A stretch of 60,773 bases of DNA from a virus. The stretch is from positions 1 to 60,773 of the IMG/VR virus record IMGVR_UViG_3300030107_004154. One strand, 5' to 3'. The translations under genes were made by a program, and so were the position numbers. The stretch's first letter is position 1; the number at the start of each line of letters is the position of its first letter. Shown here piece by piece: positions 35,760 through 43,876 of this stretch. Below the pieces are notes generated by a model. That model searched no databases. It was not told the origin of the DNA and worked only from the letters and a program-made list of their open reading frames with translations.

Positions 35760-37864
35760 TATTCATTACCTCCTGTGGTTTTCATGGCCGCAGCTGCCAT
35801 CTTAGATGCTGCTGCAACTTCAGTTTGTTGTTGCCTCATGGCGTTTGTCATATTTGATAAACGTTCACGAAGCTCCAATTCCTCACGTTTCGCTTGTAGT
35901 TTACTCTGTAACTCTGCAACCTTCAACTGTGGATCTGCTTCAGCCTGTTCTACCTTAGCTACATTCAAGGCAGACTCAGTCTGTGTTCTAGTGACTTCAG
36001 CTTCTAATTTAGCAATTTCTAGCTGAGTAGCTCGTATCTGTGATTCCATTTGGAATTGTTGTAATTGTAACTGTTCTTCTGTTGGAGGGGCTGTGCCTTC
36101 CAGTTGTCTAATTCTATCTGCAATATCTGCTTTACGTGATAAGTGTGAGTACTCCACAATCATATCATTTGGTATTGGTACTCCAACCCCTCGAAGCTCA
36201 ATAGCCTCAGCAAATTGCATTTCATCAAAGTTATCTCTAGCAGGAGCAGTACCAACAATAACGTCATACTCTCCAATTGTTAAACTATTAATAACTTCTC
36301 CTTCTGGGGTCATTTCATTGACCATCATTGGTTGACTTGTTTTATAAGGGTCAGATTCATCTGTCACTTGTATAATTCTTTCTTCTGTATAAAAAGCTTG
36401 CACTAAATTTAATATTTTCTCTGCTAAGTATTGTCTAGTTTTAGCTAAGTTATCTAAAGGTACTTGTAGCATTAAAGAACCCCTATTTTGCTTAGCATTA
36501 ATTGCTACTCCTGAAACTTCTGGGCTGTCCATACCAAGCATTGCATCAGAAATTCCACTAATTTGTTTAATGTTTGCAGAGGCTTTTTGCCCTAACCTAT
36601 CTAAACCTGTAGGAATCTGGTTTGGTGGAATTTTGGCTGGAGGTGTGGAGCCACGATTAAACTCTAATACTAAGCCAGTTTCTGCACCATGCTCTTCTAG
36701 ATCATCCGCATTCATACCAGATAGAGACCCTGACTCCACAATCCAACCACTATTTGCCGTAGTATTTACAATGTGAAGCTCTTGGGATGTTATTTTGTTT
36801 AGCTGCTCCTGAGGGGATAGGAGATTTCGTACCATTCCAAAAGGTTTTCCACGCCTAAAATACGGAAAATAAGGAACTAAAGTAAAATGTTTATAAGGGG
36901 ACCAATCATCAAAAAGGACAACTGTATCTGCGGACACTGTCCAACGGACCTTCCGAATTTTTTTCTCTATTATTGCTAAACCAAACTGCGTAGCAAAATC
37001 TTCTCTTTTCTTTTTCCCCCAATTCCCAGGTACTTGTCTTTTATCCCCTGTAACAGGGTCAACAAAAAACATACAATCATCTAATCTATAATATTGTCTT
37101 TCTAATACTCTAATAGATTTAAGCATACGTGCATTTTCTGGGTCATTTGGCATTTGATTGCCATACTCATTCTGGTCTGTATCTCCATATCGTACTTCTT
37201 CAAATTCCATAGAATCAGCACCTAAAGTAGTACCAGTCTCTGCTAATAGTCTTAGCTTATCCGCTTTTTCTTGCCCGTATATTTCTTCTATCTCATCTAA
37301 GCTCATCCACTTGGTTTCAAATATTTCATTCCAAGTTCTTGGGTCATAATGTTTTGCGTCTGGGTCAATAAGAATATCTAATGGGTCTTTCGACTCTATG
37401 CGTACTTCCCCCATAACATGATCATCAAAATCTATACGTACATCGAACCAACCCCTATCTTGTATTAACCCATCTTGGAATACCTGAGCTTCTACCCAAT
37501 CTAATTTATTATTATCTGATATCTGCGCATAAACTTTAGTGAGTACATCAGCAATGGCTTGGTGGCCACCCCCTCTAGGTTTAAATTGAATATCTGCTTT
37601 TTTAGCACTCTGTTCTCCAAGTACAGCATTAATGGTAGGTAATATAGTATTAATAGTTAGAGCTGGCCGCCCTTGGTCGTCGAGCTGTTGCATATCGAAC
37701 GTATCCCACTGGTCTCCTCTATAATAGGCATCACACTTTTTTGCCATTTCAATAAAATCATCATGCCCAGCATCTCGGGCACGAACGTAAGAGTTCCATT
37801 GGTTTTTTGCTAAAGTAAGTTCTTCAGCTTTTGTTAGTTTCTTTTTTGTCTTTTTATATGCCAT
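35759..37864 (-). CDS. Portal protein, P22-like
   Basis: This 701-aa protein contains DAYYRGDQWDTFDMQQLDDQ, GRPALTINTILPTINAVLGEQ-type and GWFDVRIDFDD segments typical of the P22 gp1-like portal family, with a long helical Gln/Glu-rich C-terminal barrel (TQTESALNVAKVEQAEADPQ). It forms the dodecameric DNA channel at one vertex. It starts one base before the terminase stop. Confidence 0.88.
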   Translation of the reverse strand: MAYKKTKKKLTKAEELTLAKNQWNSYVRARDAGHDDFIEMAKKCDAYYRGDQWDTFDMQQLDDQGRPALTINTILPTINAVLGEQSAKKADIQFKPRGGGHQAIADVLTKVYAQISDNNKLDWVEAQVFQDGLIQDRGWFDVRIDFDDHVMGEVRIESKDPLDILIDPDAKHYDPRTWNEIFETKWMSLDEIEEIYGQEKADKLRLLAETGTTLGADSMEFEEVRYGDTDQNEYGNQMPNDPENARMLKSIRVLERQYYRLDDCMFFVDPVTGDKRQVPGNWGKKKREDFATQFGLAIIEKKIRKVRWTVSADTVVLFDDWSPYKHFTLVPYFPYFRRGKPFGMVRNLLSPQEQLNKITSQELHIVNTTANSGWIVESGSLSGMNADDLEEHGAETGLVLEFNRGSTPPAKIPPNQIPTGLDRLGQKASANIKQISGISDAMLGMDSPEVSGVAINAKQNRGSLMLQVPLDNLAKTRQYLAEKILNLVQAFYTEERIIQVTDESDPYKTSQPMMVNEMTPEGEVINSLTIGEYDVIVGTAPARDNFDEMQFAEAIELRGVGVPIPNDMIVEYSHLSRKADIADRIRQLEGTAPPTEEQLQLQQFQMESQIRATQLEIAKLEAEVTRTQTESALNVAKVEQAEADPQLKVAELQSKLQAKREELELRERLSNMTNAMRQQQTEVAAASKMAAAAMKTTGGNE

Positions 37865-39510
37865 TATGCGCTCATTGCAGTTTTACTCTTTTTGTCTTTC
37901 GCAATATATCTTAACCTATCTCGCCAAGAAGGTATATGCTCAGGCCTCTCATAAAAAGTTGCAAACTCAACCATCATTAAACCCACCCAGGCCAAAGCAT
38001 CAACTTGGTCATCATTGACCCCATTAGGAAAACGAAGAAGTTCAGCCACCATTGGGCCGGTCCAAATTGCGTCCTTCGGAAAGTATACCATGCCTTGTTG
38101 CATTCTACCTTGAATTGCTCTAGCTCTAGCTTCTTTATCTCGTCGCCCAACTTTTAAATCCTTAAAATAAGCAGAATGTAATTTACGTTCTGCTACACGT
38201 TTCTCTAGGAAAGGACCAATAGCCATTTCGATATGACCACGTTCTATCCCCACGATTCCCGGTCGCCACTGTTCGTACAAATCCAGGATCTTTTCTACAA
38301 GCTCGAATCCGTCATACTTCCCACGTACAGCATCAACTACAAACATATTATCATATTCATCTACTCCAACTACAACCCCAACAGAAAAATCGTTCCTTTC
38401 TCTTTGTCCTATAGCCAAGTCCCACGCACAATAATATCGTAATCTGTCATATTCAATTTCTTCGGGTTCATAATATTTAACCATGTCCCTAGTAAAATAG
38501 TCACCTTCATCTGATACTGGGTTCTGTTGGTATAGCGCGGTCCAGTCCCTTGGACCAATCGCTTTTTGTATCATTTCTAAAGATTCTAGGTTGTATCTTT
38601 CTGGGTGTAATGGTTCGCCTGTTTTTCTAAATTCTTCATCTTCTTCTGCTACTGCTGGATATTTGACCACTTCCCATTCATCTGCGCCATCTTCCGCATG
38701 TTGCAATAAACGGCCAGCTAAATCATCATCATGCCATCTAGTAAGAATAACTAGTATACCTCCACCGGGGGATAGTCGGGTATATGCTGTAGAGGTATAC
38801 CAGTCCCACGTCGCTTCGCGGTTGTTTTCAGATTCAGCATCTTCTCTGTTTTTTACCGGGTCATCAATTAATAATATATTTGCACCTTTACCTGTAATAC
38901 CACCACCAACACCGGCCGCGACATAACCACCCCCTTGGGTCGTTAACCAGGATTCGATAGACTGCGAATCTTTATCTAGTTTTGTTTTTTCAAAAACATT
39001 TTTATAGTTAGGTTCCCTTAATAATTGACGAACCTTCCTTGAGAAACTCATAGCTAAGGAGCCCGAATACGAACAACTAATAAATTCATGTTTTGGGTTT
39101 TTTCCTAAATGCCAAGCAGGAAAAGCCACACTAGCCAGAGTTGACTTCCCATGCCTCGGAGGCATAAACAGCATCAGTCTTGGGGATTTCTGATCAGCCA
39201 CATCTTGACTAAATTTCTCCAATCGTTGGCAAATATCTTTATGGACCCAACCTGCTTGGTAATCAGGATTAAATTTTTCTACAAAGGGTAGAAGACGTTT
39301 TCTGGACAATACACGCATCGCCAGTTCTTTTTCTGCACGAGCTTGTGCATCTAGTTCTTTTTGATCTGGACCGGGGTCCGCTGGTGGAGGTTTAGGCAAC
39401 TCGTCCGCTTCATCCGCTGCGCAATACACACAGAGCCCTTTGGGCAATACAAGATTTTCAGCTAATAGCTTCTTGCACTTGTAGCATTCGAGCTTTTGTA
39501 AATCTGGCAT
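37864..39510 (-). CDS. terL: Terminase large subunit with N-terminal zinc ribbon
   Basis: This 548-aa packaging motor has Walker A MPPRHGKST (residues 116-124), Walker B ILLIDDP (about 215) and the RNase H-like nuclease with Asp in AWDLAIG and DQVDALAW. An unusual N-terminal extension has two CxxC pairs (Cys9/12 and Cys27/30), a zinc-ribbon-like unit, and a Pro-rich linker. It cuts and pumps DNA into heads. Confidence 0.93.
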   Translation of the reverse strand: MPDLQKLECYKCKKLLAENLVLPKGLCVYCAADEADELPKPPPADPGPDQKELDAQARAEKELAMRVLSRKRLLPFVEKFNPDYQAGWVHKDICQRLEKFSQDVADQKSPRLMLFMPPRHGKSTLASVAFPAWHLGKNPKHEFISCSYSGSLAMSFSRKVRQLLREPNYKNVFEKTKLDKDSQSIESWLTTQGGGYVAAGVGGGITGKGANILLIDDPVKNREDAESENNREATWDWYTSTAYTRLSPGGGILVILTRWHDDDLAGRLLQHAEDGADEWEVVKYPAVAEEDEEFRKTGEPLHPERYNLESLEMIQKAIGPRDWTALYQQNPVSDEGDYFTRDMVKYYEPEEIEYDRLRYYCAWDLAIGQRERNDFSVGVVVGVDEYDNMFVVDAVRGKYDGFELVEKILDLYEQWRPGIVGIERGHIEMAIGPFLEKRVAERKLHSAYFKDLKVGRRDKEARARAIQGRMQQGMVYFPKDAIWTGPMVAELLRFPNGVNDDQVDALAWVGLMMVEFATFYERPEHIPSWRDRLRYIAKDKKSKTAMSA

Positions 39511-39519
39511 TAATACCTT

Positions 39520-39717
39520 TTACTTTTTTGCTTTCTTGCTTTTTTTGCTGCCGCTTTTCCCTTTTTTGTGTACGGGAACTTTTTCTTTCCTACTTTTGGC
39601 ATTTCTTTTCTCCTTTTGCTCTGAAACCATAACACTACCCATATAGGCAAAAAAAGCTAAGCCAATAAGTAAAGCTATTCCAAAAACAATATCCATAACG
39701 AGCTTAAGTGTTTCCAC
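39520..39717 (-). CDS. Small membrane protein with basic tail
   Basis: This 65-aa protein has one N-terminal TM helix (MDIVFGIALLIGLAFFAYMG) and a Lys-rich C-terminal tail. The frame can start at a GTG at 39717 or an ATG seven codons in. It lies between the terminase subunits and overlaps the preceding 50-aa gene. Function unknown. Confidence 0.6.
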   Translation of the reverse strand: METLKLVMDIVFGIALLIGLAFFAYMGSVMVSEQKEKRNAKSRKEKVPVHKKGKSGSKKSKKAKK

Positions 39718-39856
39718 TAGGTTTAGCTAATCCAGTTAGTTTCCCTTTTATAGGAGTAAGCTTCATACTTCCATCTTTATTTTGAGAAATCTGCGTATGG
39801 GTAGTTGTTCTTTTTACTCTCCTAGCATCTGCCGCTTGTTTATATTTAGTTGACAC
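39704..39856 (-). CDS. Small basic protein with GTG start, 50 aa
   Basis: A 50-aa frame begins at a GTG at 39856 with a very good ribosome site (AAGGAGG) 8 bases upstream. The product begins with Met-Ser-Thr-Lys-Tyr and is rich in Lys/Arg/Thr (KQAADARRVKRTTTHTQ). It overlaps the end of terS and the start of the membrane protein gene. Function unknown. Confidence 0.6.
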   Translation of the reverse strand: MSTKYKQAADARRVKRTTTHTQISQNKDGSMKLTPIKGKLTGLAKPSGNT

Positions 39857-40370
39857 TTTTATCCTCCTTGCTTGGCTCTAAGTAATTTGTCTCAGATCCT
39901 GCTATTTTTAATAATTCAGAATCTGACATACGCTCGAGTCTCTCTAAATTATCTACATTAATATTAACCTGTGTTGCTTGCTCAGGTGCAAATAGACCGT
40001 GAAGCTTGCATAAAGAATCGACGACATTTTTTTCTTCCGTCGCGTTTGCAGATTTTCTATGTGCTTCTAAATACATAGTAGTCGCAGTAGTGCGGTCAAA
40101 TTTTACTTCTTCACGCATCTCGGACCGTAGATAATCAACCGCCTTTACAATGGCAGGTCTTTTAAAAACCTCGTACACGGAATCCTGGTTACGGTACCCC
40201 GCTGCACGGCCCGCGGCCGCTTTACTCATTCCTTTTAGATAAAATAAAATTAACCTTTCTTCTTGGACCGAAAGCTCGGATAAACGAACCCCCGCGTAAG
40301 GAAAATGGGATTGCAACTCTGTTCTATCTTCATCAGTTACTTCAACTGCTTCGTTTTCTAACAGGCTCAT
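39846..40370 (-). CDS. terS: Terminase small subunit
   Basis: This 174-aa protein has a helix-turn-helix in LKGMSKAAAGRAAGYRN (about residues 49-65), a helical middle, and a C-terminal coiled part (NINVDNLERLERMSDSELLK). The layout and the position upstream of terL identify it as the small terminase subunit that recognises phage DNA. It is the first gene of the minus-strand unit. Confidence 0.8.
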   Translation of the reverse strand: MSLLENEAVEVTDEDRTELQSHFPYAGVRLSELSVQEERLILFYLKGMSKAAAGRAAGYRNQDSVYEVFKRPAIVKAVDYLRSEMREEVKFDRTTATTMYLEAHRKSANATEEKNVVDSLCKLHGLFAPEQATQVNINVDNLERLERMSDSELLKIAGSETNYLEPSKEDKSVN

Positions 40371-40376
40371 GTGCTA

Positions 40377-40406
40377 AATATAACTTATTAAAGTGTTATT
40401 TGTAAA
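40377..40406 (-). promoter_or_regulatory. Candidate promoter of the late (minus) unit
   Basis: On the minus strand TTTACA (40406-40401) and TATATT (40382-40377) are separated by 18 bases, resembling a sigma-70 -35/-10 pair. Transcription would begin about at the terS ATG (40370), giving an almost leaderless message. AT-rich sequence makes chance matches common. Confidence 0.35.
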
Positions 40407-40657
40407 TTTTTTGTGGAAAATTTTTTTTGAAAAAATATAGTAGAAATCGCTCACGCATGGGATTCTACTATCACTACAGAAGCACTCCCCTCCCGAATCG
40501 GATCGGGGATAAGGAAATCCAAATCAAAGATTTGGAACCTTGTATTGAAAAAACCGCTCTGGCGCACGCGCCTACGAGCGCTTACATATCTCTATGTAGT
40601 TAGTAAAGAGGAGCTAGCTACTATCATCATTAACCATCCTCACTTAAGGAGTCCATC
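40381..40657. promoter_or_regulatory. Divergent intergenic control region
   Basis: This 277-base gap separates the minus-strand virion unit from the plus-strand early unit and has no gene. It holds an A/T-rich block, a perfect 8-base hairpin TCCAAATC/GATTTGGA (40518-40536), a nearby imperfect CCCGA/TCGGG inverted repeat, and the inverted repeat TACATA/TATGTA (40583-40598). The 10-mer ACTATCATCA (40620-40629) recurs at 41091-41100 and 41355-41364. It probably carries promoters and operators for both directions. Confidence 0.6.
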
Positions 40658-41020
40658 ATGGATATCATTAAATTATTAGGTAACGGCGTCGGTAACATAC
40701 TCAAAGCAGGGTATACAATCGGCAAGGGTACCGCTAACTCATTCACCGAAGGTGTAAAAGAATCTTTCAAAGATCCAGCTGATAACATAGTTGGCAACAT
40801 GGAAGAAGATACATCTCTTGGTTATAAATCTGTCCAAGAAGAAGTCATGGAGGGAGCAAGAGATAACCCTCTAGACTATGAAGACGGAGAGTTAGATAAA
40901 CCAATCGCTGAAAAATATCGTGAGCTTAAAAAAGCTAAAGCTGAATCTGAAGCTGAATTTAAAGCTCAACATCAGACAGTTCAAACTGAGTTTGATTTCG
41001 AACCAGGAGGACAGAGATGA
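40658..41020 (+). CDS. First early protein, hypothetical
   Basis: This 120-aa protein has an amphipathic Gly-rich N-terminus (MDIIKLLGNGVGNILKAGYT) and a charged helical remainder. It is preceded by TTAAGGAG and is the first gene of the plus-strand unit. No family recognised; early phage genes of this kind often act on host functions. Confidence 0.7.
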   Translation: MDIIKLLGNGVGNILKAGYTIGKGTANSFTEGVKESFKDPADNIVGNMEEDTSLGYKSVQEEVMEGARDNPLDYEDGELDKPIAEKYRELKKAKAESEAEFKAQHQTVQTEFDFEPGGQR

Positions 41021-41202
41021 ACGGTAACATCAGACGTCTAGCATGTGGGGTAGCCTTAGCTACCTCACTCCTATTAGCAATAGAATTAATACTATCATCA
41101 GGTATGGTATCTTACATTGGTGGTGTCTACGCATTCACCTTTGGAGTGGTATTCGCTAGTTCAATAGCTTATTTCATTCATTTATCTAAAGAGGTATCAT
41201 GA
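41017..41202 (+). CDS. Small two-TM membrane protein
   Basis: This 61-aa protein has two hydrophobic helices (LACGVALATSLLLAIELIL and GGVYAFTFGVVFASSIAYFI). It overlaps the genes on both sides by 4 bases (ATGA). A membrane-acting early function is likely (for example superinfection exclusion), but no family is recognised. Confidence 0.65.
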   Translation: MNGNIRRLACGVALATSLLLAIELILSSGMVSYIGGVYAFTFGVVFASSIAYFIHLSKEVS

Positions 41203-41315
41203 ACAAGTTAAAGTATTTAATTCTCATTCCTCTCTATCCACTATTCCTAGTTGGATTAACATTTTCTTTCTTTGTCCATCAAGTCAGAAGACAGGCTTGG
41301 CTTAATAAATCTTAA
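41199..41315 (+). CDS. Small one-TM membrane protein, 38 aa
   Basis: A 38-aa frame starts in the ATGA overlap with the previous gene. One TM helix spans most of its first 28 residues (YLILIPLYPLFLVGLTFSFF), followed by a short basic end. A terminator follows at once. Translational coupling supports that it is real. Confidence 0.6.
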   Translation: MNKLKYLILIPLYPLFLVGLTFSFFVHQVRRQAWLNKS

Positions 41316-41320
41316 CTAAC

Positions 41321-41346
41321 GGGGGTGTCCAGCCCCCTTCTTTTTT
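41321..41346 (+). terminator. Rho-independent terminator
   Basis: GGGGG and CCCCC flank a short loop, followed by TTCTTTTTT. It lies 5 bases after the 38-aa gene stop and ends the first early transcript. Confidence 0.85.
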
Positions 41347-41399
41347 ATTTAACTACTATCATCAGTGCCGAAGTGCTTCTGCATCTTCGTGCACTGCCT

Positions 41400-41700
41400 G
41401 CATTTATGGTTCCGTCTGTTCCACAGACATGTGCCGATGTGGAACCACATCGTGGAACCAATATTAAATGCATGGGAATGCGGTTTTGCGACTGCAAAGT
41501 TGCATTCTGGTTCCGCGGTTCCGCGTATTTCAGAACTATGTACTGAAATGAACCGTGGATCGTGGTTCTTGGTTTTAGGTTTAGAAGACCTAAAACTAGT
41601 GGAACCAGTGGAACCAAACCTTACAACCCTGACTGTTGTTGGGCTAATCGTGTTCCATTACTCGTGGAACCAAGTGGAACCATGTGGAACCAAATTTTCG
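41400..41700. repeat. GTGGAACCA repeat array with hairpins
   Basis: The 9-mer GTGGAACCA occurs seven times: 41439, 41452, 41599, 41608, 41664, 41674 and 41684. The last three copies are exactly 10 bases apart, one DNA helical turn. Inverted GGTTCC forms lie at 41409, 41510 and 41517. Perfect hairpins are interspersed: 41414-41428, 41476-41507, 41527-41549 and 41572-41596 (nine-base stem GTTTTAGGT/ACCTAAAAC). There is no convincing gene. Iterons of a replication origin, an operator array, or a GGA-rich RNA are possible. Confidence 0.7.
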
Positions 41701-41728
41701 TCGCTCGCGCCTCTCGGCGCTCGCTCAC

Positions 41729-41754
41729 CGCCCTTTCGCAAGCGAATACGGGCG
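41729..41754 (+). other. Conserved 26-nt hairpin, copy 1
   Basis: CGCCCT and ACGGGCG flank an inner stem TTCGC-AA-GCGAA. A second copy at 42835-42860 differs only by a T-A pair changed to A-T, which preserves pairing. Each copy lies 40-65 bases upstream of a gene start. It may be a regulatory RNA or DNA hairpin. Confidence 0.65.
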
Positions 41755-41818
41755 TTTCTATTGTTATATGATCTTGGTACGGGTGTATCGAGACTTAACC
41801 TTAACTTAAGGAGATATT

Positions 41819-42067
41819 ATGAATCAATTATATTCATTATACATATTAAAATCTGGCGCTGATGGTAAAAACAGAAAGCGTGAGGTTGGCATAGCTACTA
41901 CTAATAAAGATGGTAGCTTAACATTACACTTTGACGTTGCTGTTCCGCTAACTGCGGACAATGAGCAAGCTAAAGTGTTCATGAGGGTTATTGAGCCAAG
42001 AGCTCAGGCCCAGGCAAATGGGCAGTCAACTGAGAATGTTGAACCAGCTCAAGCTGTAGCAAGTTAA
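41819..42067 (+). CDS. Small early protein
   Basis: This 82-aa protein has a beta-rich part (YSLYILKSGADGKNRKREVG, SLTLHFDVAVPL) and an Ala/Gln-rich tail. It has a good AAGGAG site before the ATG. It resembles small DNA-binding-type phage proteins, but no family is recognised. Confidence 0.65.
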   Translation: MNQLYSLYILKSGADGKNRKREVGIATTNKDGSLTLHFDVAVPLTADNEQAKVFMRVIEPRAQAQANGQSTENVEPAQAVAS

Positions 42068-42232
42068 TTGCTAACATAGTCTACCCCTGCTCTATCAGAC
42101 CCGAGGGCAGGGCAAGACTTTAAAATTGCTGAGGTCTGTGGTTACTTCGAAGAACCAACGTAATGCTCGGAGTGCTGGTAAGCAGAGATATCCCACGGCG
42201 AGAATGAAAAAGCTCGCCACCCCTTAAATATT
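42068..42232 (+). other. Structured intergenic leader
   Basis: No gene is visible in this 165-base gap. It contains an imperfect CCCTGC/GGCAGGG hairpin near 42085-42110 and a perfect GGCGAG/CTCGCC stem at 42197-42218, 15 bases before the next ATG. It could be a regulatory leader for the 61-aa gene. It does not match a riboswitch I can recognise. Confidence 0.4.
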
Positions 42233-42418
42233 ATGAAAAAGAAAAAAATGACTATCGTAGAAAAACATGGCAGAAGTGGACCTTCCATCTCTGTTACATG
42301 GAAAGATGACGCTCTCTTAGAGAACTTGAAGAAGCTGTTAGGTCTAAAGACCAAACCAGCTGTAATACGATTTCTTGTAGAGAGATTTCGAAATGATTTA
42401 ATTAATCTGACTAAATAG
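42233..42418 (+). CDS. Small basic, RHH-like regulator candidate
   Basis: This 61-aa protein has a Lys-rich start, one beta-strand (GPSISVTWKD) and two helices (ALLENLKKLLGLKTKPAVIR, FLVERFRNDL), a layout like ribbon-helix-helix DNA-binding proteins. The ribosome site is weak; a start five codons inside is possible. Confidence 0.55.
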   Translation: MKKKKMTIVEKHGRSGPSISVTWKDDALLENLKKLLGLKTKPAVIRFLVERFRNDLINLTK

Positions 42419-42427
42419 GAGGTTGTT

Positions 42428-42589
42428 ATGTTGGAATTTATGCTTGGATTACTGCTCGGTGGCTTCCTAGGCTACGTAGTGGTTTCTTATAGTTTTTATC
42501 AACTCGCCGTAGATTCATCTTGGCGCGAGTGGATTGAATTAAGAGATGAAGCCAGGAAGACTAGGATACAACTCGAACTCGAGGAGTGA
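42428..42589 (+). CDS. Small membrane protein, 53 aa
   Basis: A 53-aa frame with a good AGGAGG site 7 bases upstream. The N-terminal TM helix (FMLGLLLGGFLGYVVVSYSF) is followed by a charged amphipathic tail. A strong terminator follows. Confidence 0.65.
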   Translation: MLEFMLGLLLGGFLGYVVVSYSFYQLAVDSSWREWIELRDEARKTRIQLELEE

Positions 42590-42599
42590 GTGGAGGTAG

Positions 42600-42641
42600 A
42601 AGGGAATTAGTAGACGCGTGCGTCGAACATTCCCTTTTTTT
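42600..42641 (+). terminator. Rho-independent terminator
   Basis: The outer stem AAGGGAAT/ATTCCCTT encloses an inner stem GACGC/GCGTC (42613-42624), and a run of six T follows. It ends the transcript of the 53-aa gene. Confidence 0.85.
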
Positions 42642-42834
42642 ATGTTTATTAGTTAACACGTGCAACATTGCTTCACGTGGAACAATCCGTGCGTGTTGCT
42701 ACTAGCCCCGCCTAAATCCGTGGCTGATGCTAAACCATCAGCCACCCCGCAGCGGTTACCCGTGCGGGTTTAGGCCGGCATCCGCAACAGCGCACCCCAG
42801 CTACAACTGCTTGCAATAGACCCCCTAAAGCTAG
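42642..42834 (+). other. Possible structured RNA with three-way junction
   Basis: No gene lies here. The bases near 42708-42776 can fold into a three-way junction: an outer stem GCCTAAATCCG with CGGGTTTAGGC, one arm TGGCTGATG/CATCAGCCA (9 perfect pairs), and a second arm CCCGCA/TGCGGG. Two CACGTG sites lie just upstream (near 42657 and 42674). It is flanked by a terminator and the second conserved 26-nt hairpin. It may be a small RNA, riboregulator or origin-type structure. Confidence 0.5.
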
Positions 42835-42860
42835 CGCCCTATCGCAAGCGATTACGGGCG
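42835..42860 (+). other. Conserved 26-nt hairpin, copy 2
   Basis: Same structure as 41729-41754 with a compensating base-pair swap (inner stem ATCGC-AA-GCGAT). It lies 46 bases before the 51-aa gene. Confidence 0.65.
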
Positions 42861-42905
42861 ATTCCATAATTTAGTGTATTTAATTAAGTCCATAAGGAGG
42901 TAAAT

Positions 42906-43061
42906 ATGGAACCAATACAAGTACCTGAAGAGGTATTAAATCAAGCTGAGGAAGCAGAAATGCGTTCGCGAGCTGAATACATGAATTCTGGTGAGTTTAT
43001 AGAAAGATTTATCAGACGAATTAACGCTATAAGAGGAGGAAAACAACATGGCGAGAACTAG
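42906..43061 (+). CDS. Small acidic protein, 51 aa
   Basis: A 51-aa frame with a near-ideal AAGGAGG site. It is Glu/Arg-rich and helical (VPEEVLNQAEEAEMRSRAEY). It overlaps the next gene by 14 bases, and the ribosome site of that gene lies inside it, so the two are linked. Function unknown. Confidence 0.65.
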   Translation: MEPIQVPEEVLNQAEEAEMRSRAEYMNSGEFIERFIRRINAIRGGKQHGEN

Positions 43062-43812
43062 AAATGTGGATCATTTCGATCCATCAGACCAGGAAACAAA
43101 GGAATTGGTCACCCCAAACGAAACACCGGAATCAGCATTTATCCCTGATACTAATGCTGACCCCGAGGGTTCTGAAGTAAGAGATAAGCAATTGGCTATA
43201 CATTTGCCTGACTTTTACTTTAGAAAATACACTTTAGATGATTTAGGTAATCCTACCTTTATTCAGTCTAGAGTGGATGGGGTTATGGCTGTCTTTGAAG
43301 ATAAGAAAAATTCGATAATGACATTCAATAACCCAGACGATGAAGCAAGAAAGAAGGAAGAAGAATATTACCTTAAACAGTGCACTACGATAGCAGACGG
43401 CCTTATGCCTCTATTGGAAGTTGATCCACAGTCTACAGGTATTAACTTTTTGCAACTCACCACTAGAACGTGGGCAGAGTTCGCTTCTATTGCATATGAG
43501 TACAAGGAAGAAGCAAGCATGGCTAATCCAAACGATGATTTACCAACATGGTTGATCGAACGTGAAGATAAGATGTTTGGCCTTGGACGAAAAGCAAGAA
43601 TGCTTTCCGCTGTAGTCGGACTTATTGGGCAGGACTTTGGACTGCGTGATTTAAGTCTTAATTCACAGCGTGTCAGAATCGAAATTGAGAGACGTCAACA
43701 ACGTTTAGCTGAATGGAACTTTAAGAACCATGCAGATCAGTCGGTGAAGACAGCAAATACTTTAAACAGTGCAACACAAGAGCACACTAATAGTGTGTTT
43801 AGTAGCGCATAG
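43048..43812 (+). CDS. Conserved hypothetical early protein
   Basis: This 254-aa soluble protein has an acidic N-terminus, then helical parts (DDEARKKEEEYYLKQCTTIA; WAEFASIAYEYKEEASMANP) and a Gln/Arg-rich helix near the end (RVRIEIERRQQRLAEWNF). It is preceded by GAGGAGG and followed by a terminator. No family recognised. Confidence 0.65.
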   Translation: MARTRNVDHFDPSDQETKELVTPNETPESAFIPDTNADPEGSEVRDKQLAIHLPDFYFRKYTLDDLGNPTFIQSRVDGVMAVFEDKKNSIMTFNNPDDEARKKEEEYYLKQCTTIADGLMPLLEVDPQSTGINFLQLTTRTWAEFASIAYEYKEEASMANPNDDLPTWLIEREDKMFGLGRKARMLSAVVGLIGQDFGLRDLSLNSQRVRIEIERRQQRLAEWNFKNHADQSVKTANTLNSATQEHTNSVFSSA

Positions 43813-43822
43813 TTTAAATAAT

Positions 43823-43854
43823 CGGGGAGAGCTTTAGGGCTTTCCCCGCTTTTT
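43823..43854 (+). terminator. Rho-independent terminator
   Basis: CGGGGA and TCCCCG with inner AGC/GCT pairing, then five T. It ends the message of the 254-aa gene. Confidence 0.85.
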
Positions 43855-43876
43855 ATAGTCTAAATGGAGGAAAATT

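Noticed and set aside
41325-41862. Several open frames over the GTGGAACCA array
   Set aside because: They arise from repeats, have no ribosome sites and no gene-like composition.
42725-42745. CTGATG as possible hammerhead ribozyme core
   Set aside because: The conserved CTGANGA and GAA elements are not both present.
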